Part shown: positions 1 through 6,715 of the stretch, in pieces
Numbering within the stretch: the first letter of the stretch is position 1
Layout: every line of letters starts with the position of its first letter
Assembly: GCA_900554345.1 (NCBI GenBank)
Contig: USHH01000054.1
Location: 1-10,937, forward strand
From: an uncultured Bacteroidales bacterium
GTDB taxonomy: Bacteria; Bacteroidota; Bacteroidia; Bacteroidales; Muribaculaceae
DNA: 10,937 bases
Reading direction: 5' to 3'
Position numbers and translations under genes: made by a program
Notes under the pieces: generated by a model
What the model saw: only the letters and a program-made list of their open reading frames with translations
What the model was told of the DNA's origin: nothing
Databases searched by the model: none

Positions 1-771
1 GGCCGTCTTGACGGCCTCCGCACGGTCTTTGACCGCACGGGCATACTCCGTGCGCGCCTTCACCGCCGACTCCGTCACGGCCCGATCGCACTCCGACTTC
101 ATGGCGTTGAGCTTTGCCTGCGCTTCGCGATACTGCTTCTGGAGCGAGAAGTATATCTCCTCCACCAGCTTGGTGTCGACCGTCGGTGTATAGGTGTAGA
201 TGAGCGTGTCGCGCCCGTCGCCGCTGACGGAGTGCGGCTTCTGGATATGGTCGTAGAGCGCCTGGCGTGTCTCGGCGAAAGAGCCGCCGGGATGTATAGC
301 CTTGCCGAGCACCGCCGCCAGCGTCTCCAGGCGGTAGTAGCGGTTTCTCTCGTCGACGCTGAGCGTGGCGTAGTAGTCCTCTTCCGTGAGCGTCTTCGCC
401 ATCACCGGCTCCTCGGGCAGCTTGCGGTCGTGCATCTTGAGGTAGTCGTCGAGCGTGAGCTCGCGCGCCTCCTTCAGCAGTCGGTCCCTGGCCTTGATGG
501 CCTCGCGCAGCCATGCGATGAGCGACTTGGCGTGGCTTATCTTGTGGAGTATGCCGGAGATGCCCTTCAGTCCCTCGTCGTCGGTGCCTCTCACCAGCAG
601 ATTGGCGTTGTCGCTGCCGATGAGCGCCACCGAAGTTGAGAAGAGGGTCATGCCTGAGGCCGAGGCCTCGAGGCCGCAGATCATCTCCTTCGCCATATTG
701 GCGATATGGTTGGCGGAGGTCGACGTCAGTCCGTTGCCGTCGTGAGAAAAGAAAATCATGTCCTTATCCAT
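1..771 (-). CDS. Conserved-looking hypothetical protein, C-terminus cut off by window edge
   Basis: An uninterrupted minus-strand frame of 257 codons starts at ATG 769-771 and is still open at base 1, so the C-terminus is missing. I do not recognise the family. There is no signal peptide or membrane segment, which suggests a cytoplasmic protein. The N-terminus has a distinctive stretch, HDGNGLTSTSANHIANMAKE (residues 10-29), followed by a small-residue-rich segment (35-55). A charged helical region (79-115) follows, and then an acidic stretch rich in Tyr (129-148). Residues 200-257 are rich in Lys, Glu, Ala and Arg with almost no Gly or Pro, fitting a long helix or coiled coil that continues off the edge. 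The frame has normal codon use for the window and strong codon-position bias, so I am confident it is coding. No neighbour on the same strand within the window hints at its role. A second in-frame ATG (codon 5) is a possible alternative start. Confidence 0.8.
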   Translation of the reverse strand, partial: MDKDMIFFSHDGNGLTSTSANHIANMAKEMICGLEASASGMTLFSTSVALIGSDNANLLVRGTDDEGLKGISGILHKISHAKSLIAWLREAIKARDRLLKEARELTLDDYLKMHDRKLPEEPVMAKTLTEEDYYATLSVDERNRYYRLETLAAVLGKAIHPGGSFAETRQALYDHIQKPHSVSGDGRDTLIYTYTPTVDTKLVEEIYFSLQKQYREAQAKLNAMKSECDRAVTESAVKARTEYARAVKDRAEAVKTA

Positions 772-795
772 AACTATAAGCTTTAGATCAGATTG

Positions 796-829
796 ATAAG
801 AAGGCCGCGTCAATAAGAAGGGCGCGTCC
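796..829. repeat. 17-bp tandem duplication (two copies)
   Basis: Two adjacent 17-bp units, ATAAGAAGGCCGCGTCA (796-812) and ATAAGAAGGGCGCGTCC (813-829), match at 15 of 17 positions. They lie 25-58 bp upstream of the start codon of the minus-strand hypothetical gene, so they fall in its 5' leader or promoter region. The repeat could be a duplicated protein-binding site or simply a slippage product; the sequence alone does not decide. Confidence 0.75.
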
Positions 830-960
830 GGCGGCTGGCCGCTAAAGATATAATGCCTCGCCCCCTCGAATGGTTCAATGCCTGATATCAGGAATGCGCC
901 TTCTACCCTTTTCTCTGCTCATCGTGTGTGTCGGTATTATCTGTTAAAATCGGTGAATTA

Positions 961-993
961 TTCGGCAGATGTCAGAATATTTCCCTAACTTAG
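961..993 (+). promoter_or_regulatory. Possible promoter for the DUF1232 gene
   Basis: TAACTTAG at 986-993 differs at one position from the Bacteroidota -7 consensus TAnnTTTG. TTCG at 961-964, 21 nt upstream, differs at one base from the -33 consensus TTTG. The predicted transcription start would be near 1000, giving a leader of about 60 nt before ATG 1060. Both boxes are imperfect, so this is a weak call. The rest of the 772-1059 gap shows only the 17-bp tandem repeat and a weak TATCTTTA box on the minus strand (843-850) that might serve the leftward gene. Confidence 0.3.
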
Positions 994-1059
994 CCTTATC
1001 TTTCCTTATGAACCTTGGCGGTTATCCATTCTTCTCTTCACTCATTACCATTTATATCA

Positions 1060-1455
1060 ATGAACCTCAACGCCTTTACCTCCAACCTGCAGAAATACGC
1101 AGACGTCTACAACCCTCACGAGCTCTTCGACAAGATCAAGAACGTGGCACGCAAAGCCGGCGTAAAGATCATATACATCGTCCTGCTGCTCTATTACTCC
1201 ACCCTCGACAAAGAGCTTCCCGTCAAAGACCGGCTGTTGGTGATCGCCGCCTTGGGCTACTTCATCTTTCCCGTCGACATCATCCCAGACGCATTGCCCG
1301 GAGGTTTCGCCGACGACTCCGCCGCCCTGATCTTCGTATTGAAGCAGGTATGGAACAACCTCACCCCCGAGACCCACCACAAAGCCCGCGAGCGCCTCAC
1401 GAGCTGGTTCGGCCCCGTCTCCGACTCCGACCTCCACATCCCCGGCCTCAACTGA
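1060..1455 (+). CDS. DUF1232 / YkvA-family small membrane protein
   Basis: A 131-residue protein carrying the DUF1232 (YkvA-type) core. The family signature is clear at residues 67-86, YFIFPVDIIPDALPGGFADD, where a hydrophobic helix runs into the conserved Pro-Val-Asp-Ile-Ile-Pro-Asp turn and then Asp-Asp. Hydrophobic stretches at about 36-46 and 58-78 suggest membrane association. The N-terminus is amphipathic (Lys- and Tyr-rich) and the C-terminus (100-131) is polar. The molecular function of this family is not established. I chose ATG 1060. The frame can be extended to a TTG at 1015, but that adds 15 residues absent from a natural family start. The gene stands alone on the plus strand between two leftward genes and converges on the secreted-protein operon, so it is probably transcribed by itself. 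Family assignment is firm; function is unknown. Confidence 0.9.
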   Translation: MNLNAFTSNLQKYADVYNPHELFDKIKNVARKAGVKIIYIVLLLYYSTLDKELPVKDRLLVIAALGYFIFPVDIIPDALPGGFADDSAALIFVLKQVWNNLTPETHHKARERLTSWFGPVSDSDLHIPGLN

Positions 1456-1458
1456 AAT

Positions 1459-1487
1459 AGCCGCGCCTGCCGATGACAGACGCGGCT
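1459..1487 (-). terminator. Hairpin, likely terminator of the leftward secreted-protein operon
   Basis: Arms AGCCGCG (1459-1465) and CGCGGCT (1481-1487) pair perfectly. An inner stem (1467-1471 with 1475-1479) closes on a 3-nt loop. Read as minus-strand RNA, the two inner non-Watson-Crick positions (1466/1480 and 1470/1476) become G-U wobbles, giving a continuous stem of about 13 bp. Read as plus-strand RNA the same positions are A-C mismatches. This asymmetry favours the leftward gene, whose stop lies 40 nt upstream. The U-run after the stem is short (AUUU), so efficiency is uncertain. It also lies 4 nt past the DUF1232 stop and may act weakly in that direction. Confidence 0.55.
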
Positions 1488-1526
1488 CACGAAACTGCTT
1501 TATGCTTAAGGGTATATGCCTATATA

Positions 1527-3374
1527 TCAGAGCATCTTCTCTGTGACGCAGCTTCCGTCTGACATGATCCTGACCCTCAGGCAGGGAATCCCTTTCATGG
1601 GTGTCGCCACGGGAGTTCCGCTGAAGGTGTAGTATCTCTCGGCCACTACGGTGAGTGATTCTTCAGGCGAGGAGACGCCTGCGCCCTCGATGCTGCCGGT
1701 TGTAGCAGCGTTCACCACCGCTCCCGTCGCTGTGTCGACAATCATGGCCACGACCCGCAGCCGCCCCGTCTGACCCAGAACCTGAGCAACATTTCCGTGG
1801 AACGCCTCCGAAGTGTCGATGCTCAGCGAATGATGCATGTCGGTGTCGGCCTTGATGTCGTCGGGCAGGGAATCGCCGATTCCGTTGTAGTCGCTGTAGA
1901 GCGCCACCACATCATTGAAGGTCAGCCCGAAGACGGGGTTGCCGGCTTTCGTGAAGAGGTCCCACAGCTCTCCCTCCAGTCCCTCGGCGCCGGAATAGTT
2001 GTTCGACTGTCCCCATGCCGGGTCGCTGAGACCGTCGGCCACGAGCGCGTAGGTGATCTTCATCCGTCCTCCGGTAAAGTCCTTGACGAACCTCGATGTC
2101 GAAGATACGAGAAGCCGGTTGCTGTCGGCATCGTCGAGGCGCGCGTCGACCGATATGTCGGCCAGGGTATAGGCGCCGCTGATCTCCTCCCACCTCGCAG
2201 CCGCATTCTCAGGCGTGAGGTCGGCTACCGGTATGTTGCGGTTGAACATCACCGACGGGAATCCCCCGAAGTCGGAAGGATAGCTGTCGACGGCGTTCAT
2301 CGGGTCGTTGTCGTGATATACCATCCCGATAAACCGGTCGCCGTATCTGTGGCTCATCTCCTCCATGGCCACATAACCTCTCGGGCAGTAGCCGCACCAC
2401 AGGCCGGTGTATTCCTCCACGAGAGGACGGTTGACCGGAGTGAACGGCATCTCCGTGATCTCTCCCCGATGGGTCGCGCTCACGTCGTTGGCGCTGCCGT
2501 TGACCTTATCGACGGTAAGCTCGAAGGGATATGTGCCGCTCTCCTCAACCGGCGCCAGGTCGATACGCACCTTGCGGCACGCTCCGAACACCGGGCTCAG
2601 GGGCTCTTCGAGCGTCAGCACTCCCTGCATCCGCCTGTCGCCGACGCTGTAGCTGTAGCCGATCGACTCCAGAGCGCGGGCACAGTAATTGTAGACCACC
2701 GCTTCCGGATGGCCATCCTCTCCGGCCGGCACATACACCTCCGGGGCCATCTCGATCCCCGCTGCGTTGTCGGGGAAATCACCGCTCAGATGCACTACCA
2801 TAGTGCTCACGCCTCCGATCTGCGACACGATGCTTTTCCAGGAGGAGATGCTGCGGGTGGTGTGGATATATAGGCCATCGGGATTGTCGCCGGCCACGTA
2901 TGCCACCGGCTTCGCCGTCACGTCGTCGAGCTCGGAGATCCTGAAGGTGTAGCCTGCATAAAGTCCCTCTTCGGGAATTTCCACGGGTGTGCCGAACGTG
3001 ACGTGGAGCATCCCGTCGGCGTCCCTGCTCCCCGTAGCCGAGGCAAGGTCGGGGGCGTTGACCTTCTTTCCGGAATCCATCACGAGCTTCAGGGAGCTGC
3101 TCAGCCAGCCGCTGCAGTCGGCCACCTGCGCCTCGTCTCCGGGTATGTAGACGGAGATTCCTGTCACGCGGCTTCCCGCCAGCAGCGGATTGCAGATCTT
3201 GATCGCTACATCATAGACCTCCTCCTTGTTGAAGCCATGATAGAGGGTTGTGTGGTCGTCGGTTATATTATAGGTGAAGTCAAGCGTCGGCGCGGCCGAT
3301 GCGGGGCCCGGGCACATAGCCGCGGTGAGCGCGGCGGCGACCGTGGCCGCCATTGATCCTGTCAGTCGGTTCAT
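1527..3374 (-). CDS. Secreted Omp28-like protein with thioredoxin-fold WCGYC motif
   Basis: A 615-residue exported protein. A signal peptide (about 1-27, Ala-rich core ending in a signal peptidase I-type ASA site) precedes a long beta-rich region (30-310). A thioredoxin-like domain then begins near 318: EEYTGLWCGYCPRGY at 320-334 holds the CxxC pair Cys327/Cys330. GGFPSVMFNR (370-379) supplies the Pro373 expected at the thioredoxin cis-proline position. The arrangement matches the Omp28-related outer membrane protein family of Bacteroidales. Residues 575-615 form a tail beginning YYTFSGTPV that resembles the C-terminal tail of the neighbouring secreted protein. The protein probably acts in the periplasm or at the cell surface. 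A redox or disulfide role is inferred from CxxC plus cis-Pro; the physiological substrate is unknown. Its start lies 5 nt after the stop of the upstream secreted-protein gene, so the two are very likely co-transcribed and perhaps translationally coupled. Confidence 0.85.
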   Translation of the reverse strand: MNRLTGSMAATVAAALTAAMCPGPASAAPTLDFTYNITDDHTTLYHGFNKEEVYDVAIKICNPLLAGSRVTGISVYIPGDEAQVADCSGWLSSSLKLVMDSGKKVNAPDLASATGSRDADGMLHVTFGTPVEIPEEGLYAGYTFRISELDDVTAKPVAYVAGDNPDGLYIHTTRSISSWKSIVSQIGGVSTMVVHLSGDFPDNAAGIEMAPEVYVPAGEDGHPEAVVYNYCARALESIGYSYSVGDRRMQGVLTLEEPLSPVFGACRKVRIDLAPVEESGTYPFELTVDKVNGSANDVSATHRGEITEMPFTPVNRPLVEEYTGLWCGYCPRGYVAMEEMSHRYGDRFIGMVYHDNDPMNAVDSYPSDFGGFPSVMFNRNIPVADLTPENAAARWEEISGAYTLADISVDARLDDADSNRLLVSSTSRFVKDFTGGRMKITYALVADGLSDPAWGQSNNYSGAEGLEGELWDLFTKAGNPVFGLTFNDVVALYSDYNGIGDSLPDDIKADTDMHHSLSIDTSEAFHGNVAQVLGQTGRLRVVAMIVDTATGAVVNAATTGSIEGAGVSSPEESLTVVAERYYTFSGTPVATPMKGIPCLRVRIMSDGSCVTEKML

Positions 3375-3379
3375 GATCG

Positions 3380-4711
3380 TCAGCGTATAATTATCTTATC
3401 TGTCTTGTCGCCGGCCTTCCTTATCACAATCGAGCCCGGCTGCGGGTTGATGACGCGTACACCCTGAAGGGTGTAATATTCCGGCTGCGCCGTCTCCATG
3501 CCGATCTCGTTGACGGAGGAGAGCACAGAGCTAAGGTCGATCACCGTCGGCATGAACGCCACGTCGGGCCAGTAGAACTCATAGCGGAAGGTGCCCGGCA
3601 CACCGTAGGCGGGACATTTCACGGTGATGACCCCGTCGACCAGCTTGTCTACATAGTCATCGTTGTAGCCATTGGTGATGAACTCCGCCGATGTCTGGCA
3701 GTCCCAGTTGAATGTCTCCGACACATAACCCACGTAGTTGCCGGGAAGGATCGCGAGCCCCTCCACCATGATGCCGCTGGGCTGCACAGGTATTGATACG
3801 ATATCGGGATTCGAGATGTCGATGGTGAGGTAATAGTCGCCCTCGGGCTCCGGTCCCTCGTTGACGCCGGCCTTCATGGCGGAGGCGGCGGGAGAGATGA
3901 AGGGATTGACGAGGCGGTAGACGCCTTCCCTGTCGATATTGCGCTCCACTGCCACACCGTAGGGCACTCCGGCGTATTCCCCGCATACGGGGCCGAACCA
4001 ACCGTCGGTGAAGGTGGCCGTTCCGGCGTCTACCCATGTGCCCTGCTCATACACCGGGGTCAGGCTGTAGCCGGGCAGTGCTATGCGGGTGTCGAACATC
4101 GTCTGGCGCGTCGGCCACACGCCGCCGGGCACCGCGTCGGGGTCGGTGCCCCACATCGTTCCGCGCACCGTAATCACTCCGTCGGTGAATTTCCCTCCGT
4201 AGGCCATCGCCTGGATGGTGGCCATATCCATGCCGGCCGATTCCAGATAGGCGTTGGCCGACCCGATATATACAGGTGAGTCTTCCTCGATGCCATCCAT
4301 CATGCCGCCGGGCACAGTCCAGCCGCTGTATTGGCCGAGCACCATTATATATTCCGGGTCCATCGCGTCGATATATATGTCGGCGGTCTCCTCCGCAATG
4401 TTGTAGTCGGCGATACCTGCCTTCTCGAGATTCTCCTTGCCATAGGGCGCCACGAGGCGGTAGAGGCCCGGCTCCGCGTCGCTTTCCTGCATCTCGCACG
4501 AGATGATGTTGCGGCGCGTGAATTCGTAACCGAAATAAGGGAAAAACCAGCCGTCCTGCATCGTGGCTGTTCCGAGCGAGGTCCAGCCGCTCTCCTGCGC
4601 TGCCTTGATACGCTGCGTGGCAGCTGCCGCGGGTGTGTCGCCGCCGGAAGCATGCATCGCCAGTGTCGACATGCATGCGAGGGTAATAACTGTGGGACTA
4701 AGTTGTTTCAT
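3380..4711 (-). CDS. Secreted protein with two copies of a conserved domain and a YYTLQG-type C-terminal tail
   Basis: A 443-residue exported protein with a short signal peptide (about 1-22, hydrophobic core TVITLACMSTLAM). The mature part is an internal duplication. Copy 1 (about 43-184) and copy 2 (about 226-367) share, in order, W-x-x-x-G-T-A-T-x-x-D-G-W-F-x-P (43-58; 226-241) and PGLYRLVAPYG against REGVYRLVNPF (81-91; 261-271). A beta segment with D-I-Y-I-D against Y-L-T-I-D-I, and DGVITV before a Gly or Pro turn (178-183; 360-365), complete the match. The copies are offset by 183 residues. The C-terminus (411-443) is a tail starting EYYTLQGVRV and ending in basic and Ile residues, of a kind common on exported Bacteroidales proteins. 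No catalytic motif is visible, so a binding or structural surface role is more likely than an enzyme, but this is inference. It is the first gene of a two-gene operon, downstream of a TPR-AraC regulator. Confidence 0.82.
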   Translation of the reverse strand: MKQLSPTVITLACMSTLAMHASGGDTPAAAATQRIKAAQESGWTSLGTATMQDGWFFPYFGYEFTRRNIISCEMQESDAEPGLYRLVAPYGKENLEKAGIADYNIAEETADIYIDAMDPEYIMVLGQYSGWTVPGGMMDGIEEDSPVYIGSANAYLESAGMDMATIQAMAYGGKFTDGVITVRGTMWGTDPDAVPGGVWPTRQTMFDTRIALPGYSLTPVYEQGTWVDAGTATFTDGWFGPVCGEYAGVPYGVAVERNIDREGVYRLVNPFISPAASAMKAGVNEGPEPEGDYYLTIDISNPDIVSIPVQPSGIMVEGLAILPGNYVGYVSETFNWDCQTSAEFITNGYNDDYVDKLVDGVITVKCPAYGVPGTFRYEFYWPDVAFMPTVIDLSSVLSSVNEIGMETAQPEYYTLQGVRVINPQPGSIVIRKAGDKTDKIIIR

Positions 4712-4739
4712 GCTTTAAGACTTTAAAAATTCGTTGCCG

Positions 4740-4747
4740 CAAATTTA
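4740..4747 (-). promoter_or_regulatory. Promoter -7 box for the secreted-protein operon
   Basis: Minus-strand TAAATTTG is an exact match to the Bacteroidota -7 consensus TAnnTTTG, and it ends 28 nt upstream of ATG 4711, giving a short leader. No good TTTG is present at the -33 spacing (only a T-rich GTTTTC nearer in). A poor -33 with a good -7 is what an activator-dependent promoter would look like. Confidence 0.5.
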
Positions 4748-4797
4748 TAGCTGTCTCGCATGAAAACGCGCATGATACGTTGCCGAAGGTGTTTAAA

Positions 4798-4827
4798 TTT
4801 ACGTATTTTTACGTCAATTTACATTGA
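4798..4827. promoter_or_regulatory. Three 10-bp direct repeats, candidate operator
   Basis: Three consecutive 10-bp units begin with the same core: TTTACGTATT (4798-4807), TTTACGTCAA (4808-4817) and TTTACATTGA (4818-4827). TTTAC recurs at exactly 10-bp spacing and the first two units share TTTACGT. They lie about 50-80 bp upstream of the operon's -7 box, on one face of the helix, where an activator would bind. The adjacent TPR-AraC regulator is the obvious candidate, but no binding evidence is available from sequence. Confidence 0.45.
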
Positions 4828-4830
4828 TGG

Positions 4831-4844
4831 CGCCCGTTCGGGCG
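4831..4844 (-). terminator. GC-rich hairpin just after the regulator stop
   Basis: CGCCCG (4831-4836) and CGGGCG (4839-4844) form a perfect inverted repeat starting one base after the TAG stop of the regulator gene. It could end or weaken transcription from the regulator into the secreted-protein operon. There is no U-run after it on the minus strand, so it may instead be an attenuating or mRNA-stabilising structure. Confidence 0.35.
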
Positions 4845-4845
4845 T

Positions 4846-6549
4846 CTATTTATCATTCTCCATCTGCGTCTCTTTCTGATCAGGACCGCCCGACGCGTGG
4901 CGCCGGCGTGCTATGCGGATGAACTCCGCCGGCGTCATCCCTGTCACCCGGCGGAACGCCGAGGTGAAGGTGGCCCGCGAGCGGAACCCCGTCTCAGAGG
5001 CCAGGGCGTCTACCGTGATGTTACCGTATCTATCCGGATCTGCGTCGATTCTCCGCAGCGCCTCGTTGACCCTCAGATTGCCAAGCAGTGTCCGGAAATT
5101 CACCCCGTAATGCTCGTTGATGATCTGCGACACGTATGATTTGTTGGATTTCAGCGCCGTGGCGAGTGTGGAGACGCTCAGCTCGGAGTCGCACACCGTC
5201 TCCGTCTCCGACAGCGACTTCTCGATCTGGCGAAGCAGATACTCCTTGTCTTCGTCCGAAATCGGGCTTGAGGCGTATTTCGCGTTGTTGACGCCGGCCT
5301 CATCTGGGTCGGCCAGCCTCGCCAGCTCCATGTTCTTCTGGTAGAGCATGTCGTTGCGCTGCGAGAGCTTACGGTGCTTAATCAGCAGCACCACAATCGA
5401 TGCGGCGCTCACCACCAGGATCACGAGGCAGAACAGAATGAATATGTTTCTGGTGGCCTCTTTGTGGCGGCTCTCCTCGAGCGACGCCTTCTCCATGTTG
5501 AGCTTATGCTGGAGCTCGATCTCGCCCATGGTGTTGCGGTCGTTCAGGATGCGGAGCGAGTCCGACTTCTCGAAATAGCGCAGGCGCCAGCGACGGCTCT
5601 CGTCGGCGTCTGAGGGGGCATAGAGTCGCGAGAGGTTGTGGCAGGCGTATGCCTCGATTTCGGGGAGGGAATTGGTGATGGCCTCCTTGATGATCATCTT
5701 CTGCATGGCCACGGCGCTGTCGGTGTGGCCCAGCGCCTCGTGGGCACGCGATATATTGTCGAGCCTCTGGCTCTTAAGGTGATGCACCACCAGCGTGTCG
5801 ATCTCCGGAGATATGGATGTGCTCTTGTAGAGGTCAAGAGCGCGTGAATAGTTGCCGTCAAGCATCTCGAGAGTGGCGAGGGCGAGGTGGCGCGCGTATC
5901 TCCGCTCGGCGTTCTGCGCGGGAATCGGGGCATTGAGGAATTTCACGATCATACCGCGCATCAGGCTGTCGACATTCTCTATTCCGCTTGTTCCGGAGCC
6001 CGGAGCGCATATCGGAGCATAGACGGAGCATAGATTCATCATTATCGTTGACAGGCGTTTCCAGTCTTTCCGCTCCAGGGAGCTATAGAAGCCGCGGCAG
6101 TCCATGTCAAAAGCCTTTCCTATCCATTTGTCGGAGACACCTGAATCCGAGAAATCATGGTAGATGTTGGCGAGATTCATGTAGATGACCGGCAGGTAGG
6201 CCGGAATATTCTCGTCGAGGCTCACATCGAGGGCCTTGCGGAGCATCGGATAGGCGAGTACCCGGCTGTGGATGTCATATAGATATATGAATCCGGCCTT
6301 CTGCAGGGCGTCGATGCAGATGGTCTTCTCCTCTTCCGTCATCGAGGGGGAGTAGAAGGCTCCCGCGTCCATGAAGAGCTTGGCCGCGTCATCGTAGCGG
6401 CCTTCGGAGCGGAGGTCTTCCGCTCTGTCGTAGAGCGACATGAGACCGTCGCTGCCATCTGCGCCACCGTTGCCGCCACGGCATCCGCAGAGCGACAGGA
6501 ATGCCGATGTGAGGGCGATAATGATTATCCGGAGCGTTTTCGGCTTCAT
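4846..6549 (-). CDS. Membrane-anchored TPR protein with C-terminal AraC-type DNA-binding domain
   Basis: A 567-residue one-component regulator. The N-terminus (6-22) is a hydrophobic export signal, and Leu-Cys-Gly-Cys at 20-23 could be a lipobox with Cys23 as the modified residue. Residues about 35-335 are helical with TPR-like pairs (for example 37-64, 83-110, 123-150, 231-245, 263-287), predicted outside the cytoplasm. A coiled-coil-like stretch (340-366) leads into a transmembrane helix at about 368-390, then a linker. The AraC-family domain follows, with a first helix-turn-helix around 457-480 (LSVSTLATALKSNKSYVSQI) and a second around 511-549 ending in GMTPAEFIRIARR, the usual family finish. 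The topology puts the sensor in the periplasm and the DNA-binding part in the cytoplasm. No kinase or receiver domain is present, so this is not a hybrid two-component system. It lies directly upstream of the two-gene secreted operon on the same strand and is probably its regulator (inference). The signal it senses is unknown. Confidence 0.88.
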   Translation of the reverse strand: MKPKTLRIIIIALTSAFLSLCGCRGGNGGADGSDGLMSLYDRAEDLRSEGRYDDAAKLFMDAGAFYSPSMTEEEKTICIDALQKAGFIYLYDIHSRVLAYPMLRKALDVSLDENIPAYLPVIYMNLANIYHDFSDSGVSDKWIGKAFDMDCRGFYSSLERKDWKRLSTIMMNLCSVYAPICAPGSGTSGIENVDSLMRGMIVKFLNAPIPAQNAERRYARHLALATLEMLDGNYSRALDLYKSTSISPEIDTLVVHHLKSQRLDNISRAHEALGHTDSAVAMQKMIIKEAITNSLPEIEAYACHNLSRLYAPSDADESRRWRLRYFEKSDSLRILNDRNTMGEIELQHKLNMEKASLEESRHKEATRNIFILFCLVILVVSAASIVVLLIKHRKLSQRNDMLYQKNMELARLADPDEAGVNNAKYASSPISDEDKEYLLRQIEKSLSETETVCDSELSVSTLATALKSNKSYVSQIINEHYGVNFRTLLGNLRVNEALRRIDADPDRYGNITVDALASETGFRSRATFTSAFRRVTGMTPAEFIRIARRRHASGGPDQKETQMENDK

Positions 6550-6601
6550 ATTCTCTGGGCTTCATGTCCCGGTAGTGTCTGTGGTGATTCCATTACGCCT
6601 G

Positions 6602-6609
6602 CAAAGGTA
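6602..6609 (-). promoter_or_regulatory. Promoter -7 box for the TPR-AraC regulator gene
   Basis: Minus-strand TACCTTTG, followed by CA, is an exact match to the Bacteroidota -7 consensus and lies 52 nt upstream of ATG 6549. A matching TTTG at -33 is not evident; the upstream spacer contains a T-run instead. It is divergent from the rightward promoter that starts about 75 bp away. Confidence 0.6.
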
Positions 6610-6683
6610 CATAAAAAATGCGGTTTTTCGTGTTCCCGGCGAGGAAAGTACGGCAGGCCTCCGGGCAAAGGTTGGCGATTAAT

Positions 6684-6715
6684 GTTGCAGACCTCATCAT
6701 TTATTATTAATTTTG
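6684..6715 (+). promoter_or_regulatory. Promoter for the acyltransferase and nonulosonic acid genes
   Basis: TAATTTTG at 6708-6715 matches TAnnTTTG exactly. GTTG at 6684-6687, one base off the -33 TTTG, is 20 nt upstream, the normal spacing for Bacteroidota sigma-ABfr promoters. Transcription would start near 6721, giving a leader of about 65 nt before ATG 6787. This placement argues against the in-frame ATG at 6682, which would lie within the promoter. No other promoter-like sequence is evident before legB, so the same transcript may carry the downstream sugar genes. Confidence 0.65.

Noticed and set aside
232..745. Plus-strand open frames at 232-639 and 455-745
   Set aside because: They lie antisense to the continuous 257-codon minus-strand frame, which has better composition and a plausible start.
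831..842. GCGGC/GCCGC inverted repeat near the tandem duplication
   Set aside because: A 5-bp stem with a 2-nt loop and no U-run is expected by chance at this GC content.
1015..1059. TTG extension of the DUF1232 protein
   Set aside because: The extra 15 residues do not look like family sequence, and ATG 1060 gives a normal start and leader length.
1797..2873. Long plus-strand open frame (358 codons) antisense to the Omp28-like gene
   Set aside because: The product is rich in Arg, His and Val with no recognisable motif, as expected from the complement of a GC-rich gene. The minus-strand gene has a signal peptide, CxxC motif and family match.
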